NCBI GenBank assembly: GCA_031259505.1
Contig: JAIRLL010000161.1
Coordinates: forward strand, 1-11,958
Direction of reading: 5' to 3'
DNA length: 11,958 nt
From: Tannerella sp.
Lineage (GTDB): Bacteria > Bacteroidota > Bacteroidia > Bacteroidales > Tannerellaceae
Shown: positions 1 to 6,944 of the stretch, in pieces
Layout of the letters: every line of letters starts with the position of its first letter
Position numbering within the stretch: position 1 is the stretch's first letter
Notes under the pieces: model-generated
Database searches by the model: none
Seen by the model: the letters and a program-made list of their open reading frames with translations, nothing else
What the model was told of the DNA's origin: nothing
Position numbers and translations under genes: made by a program

Positions 1-2
1 GC

Positions 3-1220
3 GAAGGTCTGGATGTGGAATATTTCAACAATCTGGATTTTTCGGGGAAACCGTCGTACACGACCGTCGAACCGGGACTGTCGCATTACTGGCACAATCT
101 CAGCCCGGCGCCGGGAATCAATATCGAACCTTTTGCAGCGCGATTCACCGGTTCCATCCATGTGACGACGAGCGGTCTGTATGAATTCAGTCTGATTGCC
201 AACAATTACGGACGTCTCTATATCGACGGTAAACTGCTGCTCGACAACTGGGATGACAAGTTTACCGAAATAACGACCACAGTCCAGATTTATCTCGAAA
301 AAGGACGCGAAATACCGGTCGTGTCCGAATACGGAAAGGTGAACGACTTTGCAGGTCAGCGTATCAAATGGAGATATGTGGGCGGCGCTTCTCTCGACGA
401 AATCAATCGCCGTACGACTCAAATCGCCTCGAAAGCCGACCTCGTCCTTGCAGTCGTGGGCGAAAGTTCCGACGAAGTGGGCGAAAGCAAGGATAAACAG
501 GATTTGCATCTGCACAGGATAGATATCGACATGGTCAAAGCCGCCGCCGCATCGGGCAAGCCGGTGACGACGATTCTGTTTAACGGCCGTCCTTTGATCC
601 TGAACGAGATAAACGATATTTCGCAGGCGATAGTCGAAGCATGGTTTCCGGGCGAAGCCGGCGGAGACGCCATACTCGACGTCCTGTTCGGCGATTACAA
701 TCCGTCGGGCAAGCTGACAATGAGTTTCCCGAAATCAATGGGACAGCTTCCGATATACTATGCCCGCAAACCTTCGGCGTCGCGCACTTCCATCGACGGT
801 TCCACCGACCCGCTTTACGCTTTCGGTCACGGACTTGGTTATTCGACTTTCGAATATTCCAATCTTTCGGTTACGCCGGAGAATCCTGCTGTCGACAGTC
901 ATATCGTTGTGTCGCTCGACGTGCGGAATACCGGCAGGACGGACGGTACGGAGGTCGTTCAACTGTATGTACGCGACATCGTCGGCAGCGTGACGACTCC
1001 GGTAATGGCCTTGAAAGGTTTCTCGCGCATACATCTCGCCGCCGGAGAAAAAAAGAAGGTGTCAATGACGCTGACTCCCGAACATCTCTCCCTGCTGAAC
1101 ATCGAAATGAAACGCGTCACCGAACCGGGAGAATTTGACATCATGCTCGGCAGTTCGTCGGCGGACATACGGCTTAGAACCAGGATAAAAGTAGATGAAA
1201 GGAACGGAAGGGCTGAATGA
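3..1220 (+). CDS. Glycoside hydrolase family 3 (beta-glucosidase-like), C-terminal part with PA14 insert
   Basis: This gene is cut by the window's left edge; the frame is open from base 3 (reads EGLDVEYFNN), so the GTG at 15 is not a start. What remains is, in order: a PA14 domain (first ~125 residues; YEFSLIANNYGRLYIDG, LLLDNWDD), the rest of the GH3 C-terminal alpha/beta domain (ADLVLAVVGE, FNGRPLIL, EAWFPGEAGGDAILDVLFGDYNPSGKL, FGHGLGYSTFEYS) and an FN3-like domain (~280-395; LDVRNTGRTDGTEVVQLYV, ALKGFSRIHLAAGE). GH3 enzymes remove beta-linked sugars from the non-reducing ends of oligosaccharides. By comparison with remembered BglX-type sequences, the general acid/base Glu would be the one at 483-485 (VGESKDK). 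The nucleophile Asp lies in the missing N-terminal barrel. The stretch between PIYYARK and PLYAFG is roughly a dozen residues shorter than in BglX. The exact substrate and the export signal cannot be judged. Confidence 0.93.
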   Translation, partial: EGLDVEYFNNLDFSGKPSYTTVEPGLSHYWHNLSPAPGINIEPFAARFTGSIHVTTSGLYEFSLIANNYGRLYIDGKLLLDNWDDKFTEITTTVQIYLEKGREIPVVSEYGKVNDFAGQRIKWRYVGGASLDEINRRTTQIASKADLVLAVVGESSDEVGESKDKQDLHLHRIDIDMVKAAAASGKPVTTILFNGRPLILNEINDISQAIVEAWFPGEAGGDAILDVLFGDYNPSGKLTMSFPKSMGQLPIYYARKPSASRTSIDGSTDPLYAFGHGLGYSTFEYSNLSVTPENPAVDSHIVVSLDVRNTGRTDGTEVVQLYVRDIVGSVTTPVMALKGFSRIHLAAGEKKKVSMTLTPEHLSLLNIEMKRVTEPGEFDIMLGSSSADIRLRTRIKVDERNGRAE

Positions 1221-1247
1221 CTGAAGGGCTTTGCCCGGAGGTACATG

Positions 1248-1949
1248 TTATCTCCCAAAGAAATAAAAACAGGCTGCAGCCAGCGCCGCAGCGGAAAGCA
1301 GGAGAATGATATGTTTCGCTCTGAGCGGAAAACGTTTTTTATGCAGGCGTTTCCTGTTTTCGAAACTGCCGTGGAGGGCTTTTTTGTTTATGTCACGGAA
1401 GGCTTCCGACATGTTGACGAAGCGCCGGCGGTTTTTATTTCGCCCTTCGCGGCCGCATGTGCCGGCGACTGTGCAGTCGAACCATGCTTCTCTGTTTCCG
1501 TCGAAGCGGGTAATGGCCTTTTGCATGCCGTCGATAAAATGCTCCGGATCGTGATGAGTCAAACTCGCTTCATACAGGTCGAGATAGATTTTCATATCCG
1601 CGAAGTCCGATATTTGCATGAAATATAGCCAGTCGTCGTAGAGCGACAGGCAGGTCGGGTAATACTGTTTCACGTAATCGCGTCTGTTGGCGGCGCGGAC
1701 GAGCGCCTTGAGCTTGTCGAGACCGATGCTTGCGTCGAAGTCGCCGTCATTTCCGTTTCGGGGAGCCTGTTTGAGTTTTTCGTGCAGCGCGCGAATATCG
1801 TCCGAATCCAGCAGCAGCAGCCAGAAAAAGGGAATCGGGTGTCCGCCTTCGAAAAGGATGGCCTCTTCGCCGTCTCCCTGTTTTGCAAAGATACACGAAC
1901 AGTTTCTCATAATTTTACAGGGCCTGCGAAGAGTTTTTTCACTGTCCAT
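1248..1949 (-). CDS. Hypothetical protein with C-terminal membrane anchor
   Basis: I do not recognise this 233-residue protein. Residues 1-~195 look soluble and mixed-charge (GHPIPFFWLLLLDSDD near the N-terminus, then aromatic-rich YYPTCLSLYDDWLYFMQISDF). A basic stretch (ENRKRLHKKRFPLRAKH) is followed by one hydrophobic helix at the very C-terminus (about 213-231, IILLLSAAALAAACFYFF). This is the layout of a tail-anchored inner-membrane protein with its body in the cytoplasm. The start chosen is the ATG at 1949, preceded by AAAGGA on the minus strand; an in-frame ATG at 1985 would add 12 residues. The chosen start overlaps the stop of the nucleotidyltransferase gene by 11 bases, so the two are probably translationally coupled. 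No signal peptide, enzyme motif or HEPN R-x4-6-H motif was seen. It converges on the GH3 gene with a 27-base gap and no obvious terminator. Confidence 0.75.
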   Translation of the reverse strand: MDSEKTLRRPCKIMRNCSCIFAKQGDGEEAILFEGGHPIPFFWLLLLDSDDIRALHEKLKQAPRNGNDGDFDASIGLDKLKALVRAANRRDYVKQYYPTCLSLYDDWLYFMQISDFADMKIYLDLYEASLTHHDPEHFIDGMQKAITRFDGNREAWFDCTVAGTCGREGRNKNRRRFVNMSEAFRDINKKALHGSFENRKRLHKKRFPLRAKHIILLLSAAALAAACFYFFGR

Positions 1950-2313
1950 ATAGCAGTTTTCCTTTTTGACAAATCGTTTTTTCAAATAAATTGTTTTCCT
2001 TTCTTGTATTAAAAGACGTCTCCCGTCCTAACAGGAAATCAATAAAGAATATTTTTTTGTCCCCCAAATCACCGATTATCTTTGCATATAATTCTGAAAG
2101 ACTGTTTATATTGTCCGGTGTTACAACGTGAATATCCATATCACTTTCTTCTGTCGGATTGCCGTAGGCGTATGAACCGAAAAGATAGATATACTTTGCC
2201 GGTACAAATTTGAGGACGGATTCTTTGATACTGTTTATCTTCTCCGTTAGGGCAGCTTCATTTTCCGTGGTGGAGACTGCTGTTTTTCCTTTGTCTGTCT
2301 TGCTTTTCTTCAT
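1939..2313 (-). CDS. MNT-type minimal nucleotidyltransferase domain protein
   Basis: This small (124 aa) protein of the polymerase-beta-like nucleotidyltransferase fold carries the GS-x10-D-x-D signature at residues 46-60 (GSYAYGNPTEESDMD). A likely third metal-binding Asp is D92 (FFIDFLLG), so the active site looks complete. The first ~30 residues are Lys-rich and probably disordered. Members transfer an NMP to a protein or small molecule; those paired with HEPN proteins act as antitoxins that adenylylate the toxin. No HEPN gene lies next to it. Its 3' end overlaps the tail-anchored protein gene by 11 bases. A longer frame from GTG 2343 exists, but a TAnnTTTG box at 2346-2353 would put the transcript start near 2339, so ATG 2313 is preferred. 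Target and role are unknown; antitoxin is only one possibility. Confidence 0.85.
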   Translation of the reverse strand: MKKSKTDKGKTAVSTTENEAALTEKINSIKESVLKFVPAKYIYLFGSYAYGNPTEESDMDIHVVTPDNINSLSELYAKIIGDLGDKKIFFIDFLLGRETSFNTRKENNLFEKTICQKGKLLYGQ

Positions 2314-2345
2314 ATTGCCGTACTTTTTTTTAGAAATCAGCACTG

Positions 2346-2353
2346 CAAAGATA
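2346..2353 (-). promoter_or_regulatory. Bacteroidota -7 promoter box for the nucleotidyltransferase gene
   Basis: The minus strand reads TATCTTTG, an exact match to the TAnnTTTG -7 box of Bacteroidota sigma-70. It lies 30 bases past the engB stop and about 33 bases before ATG 2313. No convincing -33 TTG box is seen; the region upstream is a T-run. It suggests the nucleotidyltransferase and the downstream hypothetical gene can be transcribed apart from engB. Confidence 0.55.
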
Positions 2354-2382
2354 CTGTTTTCTTTTGAACGGAAAAAAATATT

Positions 2383-2988
2383 TCAGTTCTCTTTCAGTCG
2401 GCGGTTTACGGTGTCGATATAGCTGAGTATTTCGTCTCTGCCGGCTTTTGTTTCGGACGACGACGTCAGTATGGGCGGCAGTTCTTCCCACGTCTCGAGC
2501 ATCCTGTCCGAATAGGCGCGGATGTGTTCATGCAGCCTGCTTTTGCTGATTTTGTCCGTTTTGGTGAATGTGATGACAAAGGGAATGCCGTTTTCGCCCA
2601 GCCATTCCATGAACTCCAGATCGTTTTTCCGCGGTTCGTGGCGGCAGTCAATCAGCACGAACAGGCAGGTCAGCGCCTCGCGCGAGAGTATGTACGTTTC
2701 GATAATCTGGCGAATGGCGTCGCGTCCTTTCTGTCCGCGCTGTGCGTAGCCGTATCCGGGAAGGTCTACCAGATACCATTCGCCGTTGATGATGAAATGA
2801 TTTATCAACTGCGTTTTGCCCGGCTTCTGCGAAGTTTTTGCGAGTTGTTTCCGTTCGGCAAGCATGTTGACGAGCGATGATTTGCCGACGTTCGAACGGC
2901 CGATGAATGCGTATTCCGGCAGGTCGCCGCCGGGGCATTTGCCGGCGTCCGAACTGCTTGCGACGAATGTTGCGTTTTTTATTTCCAT
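2383..2988 (-). CDS. engB: Ribosome biogenesis GTP-binding protein EngB/YsxC
   Basis: This TRAFAC-class GTPase of 201 aa, normal for the family, helps assemble the large ribosomal subunit in the cytoplasm. All nucleotide-binding motifs are present: G1 GRSNVGKSS at 30-38, the G2 threonine in KPGKTQ (T59), G3 DLPGYGYA at 75-82, G4 TKTDK at 142-146 and a G5-like TSS at 175-177. GRSNVGKSS and DLPGYGYA are characteristic of EngB. ATG 2988 gives a complete N-terminus that runs straight into the GTPase fold. The gene starts 4 bases after the symporter stop, and no promoter box is seen between them, so it is probably the second gene of that transcript. This is a housekeeping gene and usually essential. 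Confidence 0.97.
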   Translation of the reverse strand: MEIKNATFVASSSDAGKCPGGDLPEYAFIGRSNVGKSSLVNMLAERKQLAKTSQKPGKTQLINHFIINGEWYLVDLPGYGYAQRGQKGRDAIRQIIETYILSREALTCLFVLIDCRHEPRKNDLEFMEWLGENGIPFVITFTKTDKISKSRLHEHIRAYSDRMLETWEELPPILTSSSETKAGRDEILSYIDTVNRRLKEN

Positions 2989-2992
2989 AAGA

Positions 2993-4447
2993 TCATATAT
3001 TTGAACCGGCAGGCGGTTTGCTCGAACATATCAGCAGTCCGGCAAACGTAAAGGCGCCGTTCAGCATCAGTATTTCGTAGCCAAACCGGTAGCTGCCCGA
3101 AGATGAAACGATATATTCTGTCATGAGACATGCCGCAGGCGCAAGGATGCACACCGGCAGGACGAAGCGGTCTTCCGGCATCCGCTTCGTGAACAGTCCG
3201 AAGGCGAAGAGCCCCAGCAGCGGGCCGTAGGTATAGGATGCCATCCTGTAAACGGCGTCGATTACGCTCTGGCTGTTTATTGCCCTGAAAGCCGTCACGG
3301 TCAGCAGGAAGGCGGCGGACATGAGCAGATGCACCTTCATGCGCGTGCGCCTTGCCCGGGCCGCTTCTTTGCGGCCGGTGTCCAGTATGTCGATGCAGAA
3401 AGACGCCGTCAGCGCCGTCAGCGCCGAATCGGCGCTGCTGAACGCGGCCGCTATGATGCCGACGGAGAAGAGTATGAGGACGGGACTGCCCGGCAGCCCC
3501 GACGTGCAGAACGCAGGCAGGATGTCGTCGCCCGAAGCTGGCAGTTCGACATGCATCTGCCGGGCGGCGACGGTAAGCAGTATGCCCAGACAGAGAAGCA
3601 TGAAATTGACCGGCGTGAAAGCCAGCCCGTATGCATACATGTTTCGCCGCGCTTCCTTCAGGTTACGGCACGAGAGGTTTTTCTGCATCATGTCCTGGTC
3701 AAGTCCCGTCATGGCGACGGTAATGAAGACGCCGCTCAGGAACTGCTTCACGAAATGCTGCGAACTGTTCCAGTCTCCAAATTCGAATATGCGGAAATGC
3801 GGGCTTTCCGTGATGGCCTGCACCGTTCCGCCCATGTCCAGTCCGAGCCAGTCCGCAGTCTGCCAGATGATCGCCACCGTCATGCCGACGAAGCAGACCG
3901 TCTGCAGGGTATCCGTCCAGACGACGGTTTTGACGCCGCTACGGCACGTGTAGAGCCACATCAGGAAGACGCCGAGCGCTGCCGTCGCGCCGAAGGGGAT
4001 GCCCCACCGGTCGAACACGTATGTCTGCAAAATCAGTACGGCCAGATAAAACCGCGCCGCCGCGCCGGTCATTTTCGACAGAATGAAAAACGATGCCCCC
4101 GTTTTGTAACCGCTCCGTCCGATACGTCCCTCCAGATAAGTATAGACCGACACCAGTTTCAGCCTGTAGTATAGCGGCAGCAGAATTTTCGCAATCAGCA
4201 CGTATCCGAAGAAAAATCCGGCAACCATCTGCATGTAGGTCATGTCCGTTTGCCCGACCCACCCCGGGACGGAAACAAAACTCACGCCCGACAGCGACGA
4301 ACCGATCATCCCGACCGACACAACATACCACGGCGAACGGCGGCTGCCCGTGAAAAAATCCACGTCGTGCGAGCCCCTTTTTCCCGTGAGCCATGCCACA
4401 AGCAGCAGCAGGACAAAATATGCAGCGATAACAGAAAGAATAACCAT
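2993..4447 (-). CDS. Sodium:solute symporter (SSS family)
   Basis: This 484-residue inner-membrane protein with about 13 hydrophobic helices is a secondary transporter coupling solute uptake to sodium. Family hallmarks are the TM1 motif [14 protein letters not shown] (49-62), GVKTVVWTD (171-179), [16 protein letters not shown] (247-262) and the TM8 segment [14 protein letters not shown], whose paired serines S337/S338 sit where the Na2 sodium site lies in this family. The start chosen is ATG 4447, which opens the first helix ([18 protein letters not shown]). A frame open to 4765 would add 106 residues of non-family sequence and would run through a good promoter box at 4477-4484, so it is rejected. 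Substrate cannot be told; sugars, sialic acid, pantothenate-like acids and amino acids all occur in the family. The neighbouring glycosidases make a sugar or sugar acid plausible but do not prove it. It is the first gene of a transcript with engB. Confidence 0.93.
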   Translation of the reverse strand: MVILSVIAAYFVLLLLVAWLTGKRGSHDVDFFTGSRRSPWYVVSVGMIGSSLSGVSFVSVPGWVGQTDMTYMQMVAGFFFGYVLIAKILLPLYYRLKLVSVYTYLEGRIGRSGYKTGASFFILSKMTGAAARFYLAVLILQTYVFDRWGIPFGATAALGVFLMWLYTCRSGVKTVVWTDTLQTVCFVGMTVAIIWQTADWLGLDMGGTVQAITESPHFRIFEFGDWNSSQHFVKQFLSGVFITVAMTGLDQDMMQKNLSCRNLKEARRNMYAYGLAFTPVNFMLLCLGILLTVAARQMHVELPASGDDILPAFCTSGLPGSPVLILFSVGIIAAAFSSADSALTALTASFCIDILDTGRKEAARARRTRMKVHLLMSAAFLLTVTAFRAINSQSVIDAVYRMASYTYGPLLGLFAFGLFTKRMPEDRFVLPVCILAPAACLMTEYIVSSSGSYRFGYEILMLNGAFTFAGLLICSSKPPAGSNI

Positions 4448-4476
4448 AACAAAAAAAACGTGTCGAAAACCTGCCA

Positions 4477-4484
4477 CAAAGGTA
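4477..4484 (-). promoter_or_regulatory. Bacteroidota -7 promoter box for the symporter-engB transcript
   Basis: The minus strand reads TACCTTTG, matching TAnnTTTG. A TTG for the -33 box lies 20 bases upstream (within CTTGC, around 4505). The expected transcript start near 4470 leaves a leader of about 23 bases before ATG 4447, and this supports that start codon. Confidence 0.65.
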
Positions 4485-4752
4485 TGCATTCCCGCCGTGA
4501 ATTGCAAGCAAATGAAATCCCTCCGCGCGCCCGCGCCCGGCAGAAAGATCGCCCATTTCGCAGAAAAACAGCATATCCGATATTTAGAGAAGACATTTTT
4601 TACGTCCAGAACATATAAGAAATAACCGGGATAAATACGCATTTGCGAGACGGCATGTATGCTGACCGTGCATAGGGCGGACACGACAGTTCGCCCGGTG
4701 ATTAAAAATACAAAACCTGCAGCAGAATTGTCCGGTACGAAAAAATAATACG

Positions 4753-4760
4753 TATCTTTG
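4753..4760 (+). promoter_or_regulatory. Bacteroidota -7 promoter box for the HEAT-like/gtrA/GT2 operon
   Basis: TATCTTTG matches TAnnTTTG, with a TTG at 4728-4730, 22 bases upstream, as the -33 element. Transcription would begin near 4767, giving an A-rich leader of about 30 bases before ATG 4797. The box overlaps the TTG codon at 4758, which rules that codon out as a start. Confidence 0.65.
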
Positions 4761-4796
4761 TCCACAGTTAAAAACAGAGGCGAAAAAACAACGGAT

Positions 4797-5546
4797 ATGA
4801 TGCAAAAAAATATTTTCAGTCAGTTTCAGGAATTTCTGAAAGAAACGGATGGGGATTTTCACATTCTCGAGCAGCGAATCCCTGTCGAAATGCAGATGGA
4901 ATATTTCACGTATTCCGACCAACTGCGCAAATTGGCGCTGCCGCCGGACGAGGCGCTCTGCGATCGTATGCTTCCTGACCTTCAGAACCCCGATTCATCG
5001 CTCGAAGAAAAAAGGCATGCCCTTTCGATGCTTGCCATTTCGAAGGAAGTGAAAGCCTACCGCATACTGGAGGAGTATGTGTGCAGCGCCGAACCCGAAA
5101 TAGCGGACTGGGCAAGCATGGCGCTGAATGAATGTCGCATAATGCTGGAATCCGAATTTTCGGACGGCAAGCAGATTTATATCTCCACCGGCCTGGGCGG
5201 ACGGGACAACAAGCTTCGTTTTTTCGTTCTGTTTTCCTCGTCGGGCGGCAAACCGTTCCTCGACTACCAGAAAGAAATCATCGAAAAAGAATTTGCGTTT
5301 GCCATTCCCCGGCACGGCTGCGAGATAGAACGCCTGACCGTCAGGGAGCGGCATGTGGAAATGGTTTTCCTGGCGCCGATACGGCTAAACATCAAGCCGG
5401 TCATATACGGCGTGATGGACGAGTGCAACCGCTACGGCGATTTTCTCTCGAACTCGTGCACGGTCACCAACGTAAAGGAACTCAGCGAAGAAGAGATATC
5501 CGGTATTCTGAAAGAAAATGAGAACCGTCATCAGGCAGGCCATTAA
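4797..5546 (+). CDS. Conserved-looking hypothetical protein, HEAT-like helical segment
   Basis: I cannot name a family for this 249-residue soluble protein. Residues ~60-110 (SLEEKRHALSMLAIS, KAYRILEEYV, IADWASMALNECRIMLES) look like two HEAT-type helical hairpins, the kind that serve as protein-binding scaffolds. The second half is mixed alpha/beta (KQIYISTGLGGRDNKLRFFV, RLTVRERHVEMVFLAPIR). There is no signal peptide or membrane helix. Two adjacent ATG codons at 4797 and 4800 are possible starts; both lie downstream of the promoter box at 4753-4760. It is the first gene of an operon, and its last 29 bases overlap the start of gtrA, so expression is probably coupled. The context suggests a cytoplasmic partner or regulator of lipid-linked sugar transfer, but this is inference. 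Confidence 0.8.
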   Translation: MMQKNIFSQFQEFLKETDGDFHILEQRIPVEMQMEYFTYSDQLRKLALPPDEALCDRMLPDLQNPDSSLEEKRHALSMLAISKEVKAYRILEEYVCSAEPEIADWASMALNECRIMLESEFSDGKQIYISTGLGGRDNKLRFFVLFSSSGGKPFLDYQKEIIEKEFAFAIPRHGCEIERLTVRERHVEMVFLAPIRLNIKPVIYGVMDECNRYGDFLSNSCTVTNVKELSEEEISGILKENENRHQAGH

Positions 5547-5952
5547 ATACGGAATCGTCGGCGTCGGCAACACACTGCTTACGCTGGTCATCATCCTGAT
5601 CATGACAAAAGGGATGGGATGCGCCGAGGCGTTTTCAAACTTCACAGGCTATATAGCCGGACTGATAAGCAGTTATATCCTGAACAGGCAGTGGACGTTT
5701 CACAGCGGAGCGGACTGGAGGAAAAGCTTGGTGCGTTTTTTCGGCGTGTTTGCAGCCTGCTACGTGCTGCAACTGCTGCTCCTGCTTGTGCTGAACGGAT
5801 TCTGTCCCGAAAATCCGCCGCTGTACGGTTTTTTCCGTCCCGTACTGCAGCCGATGCACGTCGACCCGCTCTTTTATATCCAGATGCTTGCCATGGCGTT
5901 TTACACTGTGCTTAATTTCACCGTCAATAAATTTTATACCTTCAAAACATAG
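5518..5952 (+). CDS. GtrA-family membrane protein
   Basis: This 144-residue inner-membrane protein has four predicted helices (about 10-31, 38-56, 74-93 and 114-135). Family marks are the N-terminal RQAIKYGIVGVGNTLLT, NRQWTF at the end of helix 2 and the C-terminal NFTVNKFYTFKT. GtrA proteins work with polyprenyl-phosphate sugar transferases and are thought to help move the lipid-linked sugar across the membrane, for example in O-antigen glucosylation, teichoic acid or arabinogalactan decoration. Here it sits 6 bases before such a glycosyltransferase, as expected. The ATG at 5518 lies within the 3' end of the preceding gene (29-base overlap) and gives a full-length family N-terminus, so the overlap looks real. 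Confidence 0.9.
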   Translation: MRTVIRQAIKYGIVGVGNTLLTLVIILIMTKGMGCAEAFSNFTGYIAGLISSYILNRQWTFHSGADWRKSLVRFFGVFAACYVLQLLLLLVLNGFCPENPPLYGFFRPVLQPMHVDPLFYIQMLAMAFYTVLNFTVNKFYTFKT

Positions 5953-5958
5953 GAACAA

Positions 5959-6897
5959 ATGGAAAAATTATCGGTAATCATACCGTGTTTCAACGAGGAG
6001 GCCTCCCTTGCAGAATGTTACGGACGCACCCGGGCGGTGCTGAACGGTCTGGACTGCGAAACGGAAATCATTTATGTGAACGACGGCAGCTTCGACCGCA
6101 CACGCGAAATCCTCGACCGCATTGCCTCGGAAGACAGCCGCGTGAAAGTGATACACTTCTCGCGCAATTTCGGGCATCAGCCCGCCGTTTCGGCAGGAAT
6201 AAAAAACTGCGACGCCGACCGGGCAGTCATCATGGATGCCGACATGCAGGACCCGCCCGAACTGATTCCGGACATACTCCGCCTGTGCAGGGAAGAACGG
6301 GCGAACGGCGTGTATTGCGTACGCACTTCGCGCGAGAAGGAAAGCCGGTTCAAACAGACTACCGCCAGGCAGTTCTACCGTATCATGAACTGTATGAGCG
6401 AAATTGAATTTCCGCTCGACGCAGGCGATTTCCGCCTGATCGACCGCAAAATCATGAACGAATTTGTGAAACTGAGAGAAAACGGCAAATACATCCGCGG
6501 CCTGATCAGTTGGATAGGTTTCAGGCAGGTGCCTTTTTATTACGAACGGAAGGCGCGTATCGCGGGAGAGACAAAATATCCGCTACGCAAAATGCTGAAA
6601 TTCGCATCGACAGCCCTGCTGTATTTCTCCAAAAAACCGCTTCAGATAGTGATTGGACTGGGTTTTCTGGCAGTCATTGCAGGCATTGTCCTGGCTGTAT
6701 GGGCTATACTGGGCAAGATATACGGATTCAGCAATGCCGAGCTGGGATGGACATCAACCATCTCCGTCACGGTGTTTTTCGGAGGCATACAACTGCTTAC
6801 CGTCGGCGTATTGGGGCAGTATGTCGGTGTGCTTTTCGACGAAACCAAAAACCGTCCCGAGTATATTATCGACGAAAAACGGAATTTCGACCATTGA
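5959..6897 (+). CDS. Family 2 glycosyltransferase, GtrB/DPM1-like (polyprenyl-phosphate sugar transferase)
   Basis: This 312-residue GT-A enzyme is anchored by two C-terminal membrane helices (about 228-252 and 265-293). Motifs seen are SVIIPCFNEE (5-14), the nucleotide-binding VNDGS (40-44), SRNFGHQPAVSAGI (68-81), the metal-binding DADMQDPPE (93-101), AGDFRLIDR and AGETKYPLRKM. This pattern is typical of enzymes that move glucose, mannose or a related sugar from a nucleotide sugar to undecaprenyl phosphate on the cytoplasmic face. The gtrA gene directly upstream supplies the usual partner. No third gene for a periplasmic acceptor-specific transferase follows, so the final acceptor (O-antigen, capsule, glycoprotein or another envelope glycan) is unknown. 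The start ATG 5959 leads directly into the first beta strand. Confidence 0.93.
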   Translation: MEKLSVIIPCFNEEASLAECYGRTRAVLNGLDCETEIIYVNDGSFDRTREILDRIASEDSRVKVIHFSRNFGHQPAVSAGIKNCDADRAVIMDADMQDPPELIPDILRLCREERANGVYCVRTSREKESRFKQTTARQFYRIMNCMSEIEFPLDAGDFRLIDRKIMNEFVKLRENGKYIRGLISWIGFRQVPFYYERKARIAGETKYPLRKMLKFASTALLYFSKKPLQIVIGLGFLAVIAGIVLAVWAILGKIYGFSNAELGWTSTISVTVFFGGIQLLTVGVLGQYVGVLFDETKNRPEYIIDEKRNFDH

Positions 6898-6906
6898 CCC
6901 GTTTTT
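6875..6906 (+). terminator. Possible weak terminator at the end of the GT2 gene
   Basis: AAAAACGG (6875-6882) can pair with CCGTTTTT (6899-6906), followed by more T residues to 6909. The loop is 16 bases and contains the GT2 stop codon. The stem is mostly A-T, so this is a weak candidate; it may simply be a T-rich spacer. If real, it separates the GT2 operon from the beta-helix lipoprotein gene. Confidence 0.35.
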
Positions 6907-6944
6907 TTTCACGCAGGTCTGTACCGGATTTTACATATACATCT

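Larger units (their letters stand above)
4448..4796. other. Divergent intergenic region
   Basis: This 349-base gap separates the symporter transcript (minus) from the HEAT-like/gtrA/GT2 operon (plus). It holds one -7 box for each direction, at 4477-4484 and 4753-4760. The roughly 270 bases between the boxes contain no gene, RNA or repeat that I can recognise. The minus frame is open through it, but its translation resembles nothing and is not continuous with a transporter N-terminus. Confidence 0.6.

Noticed and set aside
1226..1236. GGGC-TTT-GCCC hairpin between the GH3 and tail-anchored protein genes
   Set aside because: The stem is only four pairs and no T-run follows in either direction, so it is not a credible terminator.
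1886..1893. TATCTTTG on the minus strand inside the tail-anchored protein gene
   Set aside because: It falls within the coding sequence (residues IFAK), and no good start codon follows that would keep most of the protein.
2077..2084. TATCTTTG on the plus strand
   Set aside because: It matches the -7 box but lies antisense inside the nucleotidyltransferase gene with no plus-strand gene after it; such an 8-base degenerate motif arises by chance.
1939..2313. MNT/HEPN toxin-antitoxin pair
   Set aside because: Only the MNT half is present; neither neighbour has a HEPN R-x4-6-H motif or the usual size of a HEPN toxin.
4448..4765. N-terminal extension of the symporter by 106 residues
   Set aside because: It shows no resemblance to the transporter family and crosses a promoter box at 4477-4484; the family N-terminus begins at ATG 4447.
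6510..6944. Upstream extension of the beta-helix gene
   Set aside because: It overlaps the GT2 gene in another frame, and the lipoprotein signal begins at ATG 6945.
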